From assembly GCA_013361095.1 (NCBI GenBank), contig JAATWA010000007.1:1-37725 (forward strand): a stretch of DNA of 37,725 nucleotides, written 5' to 3'. A model generated the notes under the pieces. That model was not told the origin of the DNA. It did not search any database and worked only from the letters and a program-made list of their open reading frames with translations. Source of the DNA: Pseudanabaena biceps. Lineage in GTDB: Bacteria > Cyanobacteriota > Cyanobacteriia > Pseudanabaenales > Pseudanabaenaceae. The translations under genes and the position numbers were made by a program. Shown piece by piece: positions 32,155 through 37,725 of the stretch (the stretch's first letter is position 1; each line of letters begins with the position of its first letter).

Positions 32155-32922
32155 TCAGGGGTTGGACACCACCAGCCGCAGCCGCGAGCGCCGCGCCTCG
32201 TCGCTGGTCACCGGCGGCGGCCGCGGCGGCTCGGGATCGCGCGCCCGCCAGGCGTCCGGCCGCTCCAGCCAGCCATAGCGGCTCCTGACCCGTTCCGGCA
32301 GGGGCGAGCGCGCCACCAGCTCCGGGGCCGCTTCGGTGCGCGCATGGCAGTGCGCCAGCACCTGGCGGTTATGCCCCCGCCCCGGCGGCGCCACGCTGAC
32401 CACGCGCTTGCGCGGGTAGGACTCCTGCAGGAACCGGGCGGTCGCCGCATGGTCCCCGTCGGTGGTCAGCAGATAGGCGACGTCGAACCGGTCCGCGGCC
32501 GCATCCGCCGCCACCGCCAGCGCCAGATTGACGTCGCTCTGCTTCTCGGTGGCCTGCATCCAGCTGTGGCCACAGGCGCGGCAGTGGTCGCCGTGGATCA
32601 CGAAGTGCCCCATCAGGCAGCGCACGCCCAAGGCCCGCAGCGCCAGCTCATAGGTGGCGAGGGCCGTCATCCGGTCCTCGCGCTGCGGCCGGTGCGCCGC
32701 CACCCAGGTCACCCCGGCCAGCCGCTCCCCGCGCGGCAGCAGCCCGCGCCCCAGCGCCTTCAGGTCCAGCCACAGCAGCTCAGGCCGGCCCAGATCGAGG
32801 ATCGCGTGATGCAGGTTGAAGCCGTCGACGTACAGCCGGGCCCGGCGACGGAACAGCGGCAGGCCCGCGCCCCCGGCGCGCACCTGCGGCGTCTCCAGCG
32901 TTCCCCTGCCCGTGCGCGCCAT
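32155..32922 (-). CDS. NYN-domain (PIN-like) putative RNase
   Basis: The protein has 255 residues from ATG 32922; extension upstream would run back into argS. The NYN/LabA-type fold is clear: RLYVDGFNLHHAILD (first catalytic Asp), KQSDVNLALAVAADA (second Asp) and DVAYLLTTDGDH (third acidic pair), so the metal-binding site of a PIN-like nuclease is complete. A CRACGHSW pair of cysteines in the middle could bind zinc. NYN proteins cut RNA. It lies downstream of argS and immediately upstream of the GTA operon on the same strand, 122 bases before gp1, so it could be co-transcribed with argS. Confidence 0.85.
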   Translation of the reverse strand: MARTGRGTLETPQVRAGGAGLPLFRRRARLYVDGFNLHHAILDLGRPELLWLDLKALGRGLLPRGERLAGVTWVAAHRPQREDRMTALATYELALRALGVRCLMGHFVIHGDHCRACGHSWMQATEKQSDVNLALAVAADAAADRFDVAYLLTTDGDHAATARFLQESYPRKRVVSVAPPGRGHNRQVLAHCHARTEAAPELVARSPLPERVRSRYGWLERPDAWRARDPEPPRPPPVTSDEARRSRLRLVVSNP

Positions 32923-32995
32923 TCCGGCGGTTCCGTCCCGTGGCTCCCCGGCAAAGGTTAACCACCGGCGCGCCGCCGAGTCTGTGGCCGAAACG

Positions 32996-34756
32996 CTACA
33001 TCCGTTCGGGCGTGGCGATCCCCAGCAGGTCCAGCGCCGTCTCCAGCTGGTCCAGCGCCGCCCGCGACAGGGCCAGCCGCGAGGCCCGCGTCTCCGCATC
33101 AGGCGCCGCCATCACCGGACAGGCGGCGTAGAACTTCGAGAAACTCTGGGCCAGCCGGAAGGCGTGCTCGGCGACCAGGTGCGGCCCGCGACGCTCATAG
33201 GCGTCCTCGACCGCCTGGGCGAAGGCGTCCAGCGTCAGGGCCAGGTCGCGCTCGGCCGCCGCGGCGATGCGGATGTCCCCCGCCCTCGCCCCTTCGGCCA
33301 CCGCCCGCCGCAGCAGGCTCTTGATGCGCACCGCCTGGTACAGCAGGTACGGCCCGGTCTTGCCCTCGAACGAGGTGAAGCGGTCCAGGTCGAACACGTA
33401 GCTGGTGGTGCGGTTGTTCGACAGGTCGGCGAACTTCAGCGCCGCCACCGCCACCTTGCGGGCGATGTCCTCGAATTCCTCCGGCGGCAGGTCGCCGCCC
33501 AGCTCCGCCTCGCGCAGCCGCTCACGCGCCTTGTCGGTGGCCTGGCTGATCAGGTCGTGCAGCTTCAGCACCCCGCCGGCGCGGGTCTTGAACGGCTTGC
33601 CGTCGGCCCCGTTCATCGTCCCGTTGGCGATGTGCTCCATCTGCTCGGGGGTCGCGTAGCCGGCCTTGCACGCGGCCCGGAACACCTGGGCGAAGTGATC
33701 CGCCTGCCGCTGGTCGACGCAGTAGAGCGCCAGCTCGAAGTCCTGCTCGCGCCGGCGCTGCAGGATGGTCGCCAGATCGGTGGTGCCGTACATGGCCGAG
33801 CCTTCCGACGACACCAGCAGCAGCGGCGGCAGCTCGCGCTTGTCGCCCTCCTCGGCCACCCGGATGATCCAGGCGCCCTGGTCCAGCTCGGCCAGCCCCC
33901 GCGCCTTCAGCTCCGCCACCATGTCCGGGATCAGCGGGTCAGCGTCCGACTCCCCGTTCCACAGGTCGAAGGTCACGCCGAGGGCCGAGAATTCGCGCTC
34001 CAGCGCCGTCCGGCTGACCGCCACGAAGTGCGCCCACAGCGCCCGGTAGCCCGGCCGCCCGGCCTGCAGCTCCGCCGTCGCCTTGCGCGCCCGGTCGCGG
34101 AACTCCGGCTCGGTCTTGGCCCGCGCCGCCGCGGCCGGATACAGCCGCTCCAGATCCTCCAGCGTCACCGGGCTCGCGTCAGGGAACGGGCCGTCCCCTT
34201 CGGCCATGAACGCCGTCGCCAGCCCCTCGTCGGCGCAGGCGACGATCAGCAGGCCCATCTGGAAGCCCCAGTCGCCGAAGTGGGCGTCGCCCCACACCGT
34301 GTCGCCGCGGAAGCGGAACAGGCGCTTCAGGCTCTCGCCGATGATCGAGCTGCGCAGGTGCCCCACGTGCATCGGCTTGGCCACGTTCGGCCCGGCGTAG
34401 TCGATCACCACCCGCCGCGGGGCGACCACGGCGCTCGCGCCTCGCATCGGCTCCGTCGCCGTCTGCATCGCGCGCTCGGCCAGCGCCGCCGGCGAGGCCG
34501 TCAGGTTGAGGAAGCCCGGTCCGGCGACCTCGACGCGCTCCAGCGCCGGATCGCCCGCCAGCCGGTCGGCCACCCGGGTCGCCAGCTCGCGCGGATTGGC
34601 CTTCAGCGCCTTGGCGGCGGCCAGCGCGGCGTTGGACTGGAAGTCGGCCAGGTCGGGCCGGTCGGACGGCGTCACCTTCACCAGGTCGGCGGGCACGCCT
34701 TCGGCGGCGAAGGCGGCGGCGACCGCTTCGCGAAGTCGGGAAGCCAGACCGGTCAT
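32996..34756 (-). CDS. argS: Arginyl-tRNA synthetase
   Basis: The protein has 586 residues from ATG 34756, overlapping the upstream stop by four bases (ATGA). It shows the N-terminal Add-1 domain (residues 1-85), the catalytic Rossmann domain with the HIGH-type HVGH at 130-133 in DYAGPNVAKPMHVGHLRSSIIGESL, the GTTDLATILQRRREQDFE segment, a degenerate KMSKS region (GKPFKTRAGGVLKLHDL) as usual for ArgRS, and the C-terminal anticodon-binding helical domain ending TPERM. It charges tRNA-Arg. Confidence 0.97.
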   Translation of the reverse strand: MTGLASRLREAVAAAFAAEGVPADLVKVTPSDRPDLADFQSNAALAAAKALKANPRELATRVADRLAGDPALERVEVAGPGFLNLTASPAALAERAMQTATEPMRGASAVVAPRRVVIDYAGPNVAKPMHVGHLRSSIIGESLKRLFRFRGDTVWGDAHFGDWGFQMGLLIVACADEGLATAFMAEGDGPFPDASPVTLEDLERLYPAAAARAKTEPEFRDRARKATAELQAGRPGYRALWAHFVAVSRTALEREFSALGVTFDLWNGESDADPLIPDMVAELKARGLAELDQGAWIIRVAEEGDKRELPPLLLVSSEGSAMYGTTDLATILQRRREQDFELALYCVDQRQADHFAQVFRAACKAGYATPEQMEHIANGTMNGADGKPFKTRAGGVLKLHDLISQATDKARERLREAELGGDLPPEEFEDIARKVAVAALKFADLSNNRTTSYVFDLDRFTSFEGKTGPYLLYQAVRIKSLLRRAVAEGARAGDIRIAAAAERDLALTLDAFAQAVEDAYERRGPHLVAEHAFRLAQSFSKFYAACPVMAAPDAETRASRLALSRAALDQLETALDLLGIATPERM

Positions 34757-35412
34757 TGCGCGCCGGCGACCCCCGCCTGCGGCCGGAAACGGCTGCCCGA
34801 GCGGTTGAACTCGGCCATCTCCGGCGTCACGTCGAAGCCGACCAGGATCTCGAAGTTGGCCCCCGAGGTCGTGGCGTCAGCGCGCGGGATCACCACCCGC
34901 TGCTGCTGCTCGATCTGCGTGGTCCGCTGACCGTCGAAGTCGACCGGCAGGTCGAAGTACTCCTTCGACAGGACCGCCCGGTTCCGCTCGGTTACGGCGA
35001 TCCAGTAGCGATAGGTGCGCGCGTCGCCCTCGGCCTGCGGCCCGCGGCCCAGGCTGAACAGCACATTGAAGTCCACCGTGATCGGCTGGTCGCCCTGGTA
35101 GGCGCAGCCCGAGGTCACGCCCTCGATCTCGCCGGTGTAACCCACGGCCGAGGCGCTGGCCTGGCCGCCCTCGAGCTCCACATAGCGCGCGGCGTCATAG
35201 AGAATCTTCACGAACGGGCACGGCCCGGCGTTCGGCTGGCGGCGCAGGGGCGCGGGGCCCCGGGGGCGCTGGCGCTGCTGCTCCTCGCCGTCCGCCTGCT
35301 GGCGCTCCGAGCGGTCACGGTCCTGACGGTCGCGCGACTGGGCCTGGGCCACATCCGGCGCGGCCACGCCCGCGATGAGCAGCGCGGAAAGAAGGAACGC
35401 GACACGGCGCAT
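34753..35412 (-). CDS. Secreted protein of unknown function upstream of argS
   Basis: The protein has 219 residues from ATG 35412. A signal peptide (residues 1-25, FLLSALLIAGVAAPDVAQA) is followed by a charged, Gln/Arg/Asp-rich low-complexity stretch (about 26-65) and a folded domain (about 70-205) with three cysteines: CPFVKILYDAARYVEL and SGCAYQG could form a disulfide bond, and strands TYRYWIAVTERNRAVLSKEYFDLPVDF and NFEILVGFDVTPEMAEFNR suggest a beta-rich fold. I do not recognise the family. It overlaps argS by four bases and so is translationally coupled to it, an odd pairing of an exported and a cytoplasmic protein. A small hairpin sits in its leader (35439-35456). Confidence 0.85.
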   Translation of the reverse strand: MRRVAFLLSALLIAGVAAPDVAQAQSRDRQDRDRSERQQADGEEQQRQRPRGPAPLRRQPNAGPCPFVKILYDAARYVELEGGQASASAVGYTGEIEGVTSGCAYQGDQPITVDFNVLFSLGRGPQAEGDARTYRYWIAVTERNRAVLSKEYFDLPVDFDGQRTTQIEQQQRVVIPRADATTSGANFEILVGFDVTPEMAEFNRSGSRFRPQAGVAGAQ

Positions 35413-35553
35413 GTGGGAATCCCGGGCAGACGAAGGAACGCCCCGACGACGGGGCGAAGGACGCTTGCGCCTGATAGCGGCTAAAGCGAGGCGCGGCAAA
35501 CGGGAGCGCTGCCGCCGGTAGCGGCCGGAGCGCGATGCGACTAGGGTGAAGCC
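35413..35553. promoter_or_regulatory. Divergent promoter region between the secreted protein gene and ispH
   Basis: This 141-base gap must hold the promoters of both divergent genes. CGCCCC-GACGAC-GGGGCG (35439-35456) is a 6-bp-stem hairpin 27 bases before the secreted protein start. No confident -10/-35 pair or regulator box was found. Confidence 0.4.
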
Positions 35554-36513
35554 ATGTCCGCCGAACCCCTCCCCCGTCCGGCCCTCAGCATCCGCATGGC
35601 GACCCCGCGCGGCTTCTGCGCCGGCGTCGACCGGGCCATCCAGATCGTCGAGCGCGCCCTCGAGCGCTTCGGCACCCCGGTCTATGTCCGCCACGAGATC
35701 GTCCACAACAAGCACGTGGTCGACCGTCTGCGCGGGCTCGGCGCGGTCTTCGTCAAGGAGCTGGACCAGTGCCCCGATGACCGGCCGGTCGTCTTCTCGG
35801 CCCACGGGGTGCCCAAGTCCGTCCCGGCGGCGGCGAAGGCGCGCAACCTGTTCTTCCTCGACGCCACCTGCCCGCTGGTCTCCAAGGTCCATGTCGAGGC
35901 CGAGCGCCACCACGCCGCCGGGCGCCACATCCTGCTGATCGGCCACGCCGGCCACCCGGAGGTGGTCGGCACCATGGGCCAGCTGCCCGCGGGCGCCGTC
36001 AGCCTGATCGAAACGGTCGAGGACGCCGAGGCCTTCCAGCGCCCCGGCGACGCGCCCCTCGCCTACGCCACCCAGACCACCCTGTCGCTGGACGACACCG
36101 CCGAGATCATCGCGGCGCTCAAGGCGCGCTTCCCCGAACTGCCCGATCCGCACAAGGAAGACATCTGCTACGCCACCACCAACCGCCAGGAGGCGGTCAA
36201 GCGGTTGGCGGAAGGGACGGATCTGGTGCTGGTGGTGGGCTCGCCCAACTCGTCCAACTCGGCCCGCCTCGTCGAGGTGGCGCTCAAGGCCGGGGCCCGC
36301 GACGCCCGCCTCATCGACGACGCCTCGCACATCGACTGGACCTGGCTCGAGGGCGTACGCCACCTCGGCCTGACCGCCGGCGCCTCGGCCCCGGAGAGCC
36401 TTGTCCAGGGCGTGATCGACGCCCTCGCCGCCCGCTTCGAGGTCACGGTCGAGGAAGACGGCGGCGCGCGCGAGACCGTCACCTTCAAACTGCCCCGCGC
36501 CCTGACCGCCTAG
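35554..36513 (+). CDS. ispH: 4-hydroxy-3-methylbut-2-enyl diphosphate reductase (IspH/LytB)
   Basis: The protein has 319 residues from ATG 35554 with AGGGTGAAG upstream. The three iron-sulfur cysteines are intact: Cys22 (PRGFCAGVDRA), Cys106 (DATCPLVSK) and Cys205 (DICYATTNRQ). The conserved VRHEIVHNKHVV, FSAHGVP, GHAGHPEVVGTMGQ and SPNSSNSARLVEV motifs are also present. It makes IPP and DMAPP in the last step of the MEP isoprenoid pathway. Its TAG shares CTAG (36510-36513) with the stop of the convergent scpB. Confidence 0.97.
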   Translation: MSAEPLPRPALSIRMATPRGFCAGVDRAIQIVERALERFGTPVYVRHEIVHNKHVVDRLRGLGAVFVKELDQCPDDRPVVFSAHGVPKSVPAAAKARNLFFLDATCPLVSKVHVEAERHHAAGRHILLIGHAGHPEVVGTMGQLPAGAVSLIETVEDAEAFQRPGDAPLAYATQTTLSLDDTAEIIAALKARFPELPDPHKEDICYATTNRQEAVKRLAEGTDLVLVVGSPNSSNSARLVEVALKAGARDARLIDDASHIDWTWLEGVRHLGLTAGASAPESLVQGVIDALAARFEVTVEEDGGARETVTFKLPRALTA

Positions 36514-37169
36514 CCGTCCCGCAGGAAGTCCTGGGCGAACTCCGGCGCCTCGTCGTCGCCCGCGGGATCCTCCTCCTTGCCGCCCGGCCGCGCCGGGTCC
36601 GGCAGCTCGAACCCGGCCGGGACATTCATGTCCAGCAGCCCCGCGGCCTTCATCTCCGCCAGCCCCGGCAGGTCGGCGAGGCTGCCCAGTCCGAACTGCT
36701 CGAGGAACCGGTCCGCCGTGCCATAGGTCACCGGCCGCCCCGGCGAGCGCCGGCGCCCCCGCAGGCGCACGAACCCCATCTCCAGCAGTTGGTCGAGGGT
36801 GCCCTTCGACATCGACACGCCGCGGACGCTCTCGATCTCCGCCCGCGTCACCGGCTGGTGATAGGCGATGATCGCCAGGGTCTCGAGCGCCGCCCGCGAC
36901 AGCCGCCGCGGCTCCTCCCGCTCCTCGGTCATCAGGAAGGCGAGATCCGGCGCGGTGCGGAAGCGCCAGCGGTCGGCGACGCACTCCAGCTCCACGCCCC
37001 GCCCCTGATACCGCGCCCGCAGACCGGCGATGGCCCGGCCGACGTCCACGCCCTCCGGCAGGCGCGCCGCCAGATCCGCCGCCGACAGCGGCCCCGCCGC
37101 GGCGAACAGCAGCGCCTCCACCCGCCGCTCGATCTCGGCCTCGTCCGGCTGGAACCCGAGATCGCTCAC
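36510..37169 (-). CDS. scpB: Segregation and condensation protein B
   Basis: The protein has 219 residues from GTG 37169; the GTGA overlap with the scpA stop shows coupling. Two winged-helix domains are visible: IERRVEALLFAAAGPLSAADLAARLP (first) and LSRAALETLAIIAYHQPVTRAEIESVRGV with LLEMGFVRLRGRRRSPGRPVTYGTADRFLEQFGL (second), the ScpB signature. It forms the SMC-ScpAB condensin complex for chromosome segregation. Confidence 0.95.
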   Translation of the reverse strand: MSDLGFQPDEAEIERRVEALLFAAAGPLSAADLAARLPEGVDVGRAIAGLRARYQGRGVELECVADRWRFRTAPDLAFLMTEEREEPRRLSRAALETLAIIAYHQPVTRAEIESVRGVSMSKGTLDQLLEMGFVRLRGRRRSPGRPVTYGTADRFLEQFGLGSLADLPGLAEMKAAGLLDMNVPAGFELPDPARPGGKEEDPAGDDEAPEFAQDFLRDG

Positions 37170-37725
37170 GGCGTCAGCTCCAGCGGCTGGCCGGTCGCCC
37201 GGCGGCGCAGGTACAGCGGCTCGAACGGGCCCGACTGGCGCACGTCCAGCGCCCCCTCCTTGACCAGCTCAAGTCCCGCCGACAGGGTCGAGGCGAGGCA
37301 GCTGGCGCGGCTGGGATCGCCCTCGGCGCTCCCCGGCTCCGGCGCCGCCTGCTCCAGCGTCGTCCAGGTCGTCAGCCGGGGCATGATCCCCCGCAGCCAG
37401 TCCCGCGCCGCCTCCAGCGGAAAGGCCTCGATCCGCTGGCCGGGATTGTACTGCCGCCCCGCCACCTTGCGGCGCTGCTCCACATAGGCCGCCATCAGCT
37501 CATAGAGGCCGGCGTCGATGCGGTCGGACGGAATGATCACCGTGGCTTCGGGATCGCCGCGGGTGAACACGTCGCGCTTCAGCTGCGGCCGTTCCATCAG
37601 CCGGTCCGCCGCCTGCCGCATGGCCTCCAGCTTGCGCAGCCGGAAGGCCAGCGCCGCCGCCATCTGCTGTGCGTCGGGCTCTTCTGGCCGCCCCTTTTCC
37701 GTCCGCGGCAGCAGCAGCCGCGACT
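37166..37725 (-). CDS. scpA: Segregation and condensation protein A, 5' part missing
   Basis: The frame is open from the right window edge to TGA 37166 (about 186 residues); the start lies outside. SRLLLPR at the edge, the EEPDAQQMAAALAFRLRKLEAMRQAADRL segment and the C-terminal winged helix ending FEPLYLRRRATGQPLEL fit the kleisin ScpA. It links the SMC heads in condensin and overlaps scpB by GTGA. Confidence 0.93.
   Translation of the reverse strand, partial: SRLLLPRTEKGRPEEPDAQQMAAALAFRLRKLEAMRQAADRLMERPQLKRDVFTRGDPEATVIIPSDRIDAGLYELMAAYVEQRRKVAGRQYNPGQRIEAFPLEAARDWLRGIMPRLTTWTTLEQAAPEPGSAEGDPSRASCLASTLSAGLELVKEGALDVRQSGPFEPLYLRRRATGQPLELTP

Noticed and set aside
33540..33620. Missing KMSKS in argS as a sign of a broken enzyme
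   Set aside because: Many arginyl-tRNA synthetases naturally lack a canonical KMSKS; all other motifs are intact.
34753..36984. 743-residue minus-strand frame read as one gene
   Set aside because: Its first two thirds are antisense to ispH. The real gene starts at the signal peptide ATG at 35412.

Overview
The window is GC-rich, densely coded chromosomal DNA from an alphaproteobacterium, most likely Caulobacteraceae (a Brevundimonas/Caulobacter-like organism). This is inferred from the TonB-receptor-rich nutrient loci, the RpoH type, the SerC subtype and a complete alphaproteobacterial gene transfer agent (GTA) cluster. No tRNA, rRNA, CRISPR array, transposase or integrase was seen.

Layout. 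Positions 1-6084 form a maltodextrin locus: a secreted GH13 alpha-amylase (partial at the left edge, minus) divergent from a TonB-dependent receptor, which is followed by a terminator and an MFS disaccharide-type transporter. Positions 6092-10457 (minus) hold a TonB receptor followed by a PhoD-family Tat lipoprotein, a probable phosphate-ester scavenging pair. Positions 10555-13358 (plus) hold rluD, a small GNAT protein, a 90-residue membrane protein behind an FNR/FixK-type box, and rpoH. Positions 13368-17703 (minus) hold dnaJ-like, serC, purA and an atypical receiver protein.

Positions 17771-32032 (minus strand, transcribed right to left) are a full GTA structural cluster in canonical order. 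It runs TerS, TerL, portal, a small membrane protein, prohead protease, capsid, adaptor, stopper, tail terminator, tail tube, tail chaperone and its small partner, tape measure, distal tail, hub, NlpC/P60 peptidase and the megatron protein. All appear intact. Two plus-strand genes are embedded against the grain of the cluster: a cold-shock-like/DUF805 fusion between the tape measure and distal tail genes, and an unrecognised membrane/coiled-coil protein between the protease and capsid genes. Most non-coding gaps between GTA head genes are filled with short heptamer repeats (GTGGCGA/GTGACGA) or palindromic GGGGAGG-type repeats. One copy of the palindromic repeat lies in frame inside the major capsid gene, where it encodes about 19 residues in the linker between scaffold and mature capsid domains.

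Positions 32155-37725 hold a NYN-domain putative RNase, argS and a secreted protein of unknown function (minus), divergent ispH (plus), and scpB-scpA (minus, scpA partial at the right edge).

The most interesting signals are the repeat domesticated in the capsid gene, the repeat-filled GTA junctions (one framing the protease start), the two antisense cargo genes, the long TerS/TerL overlap, the receiver with Glu at the phospho-acceptor position, and the FNR-type box in front of a small membrane protein.
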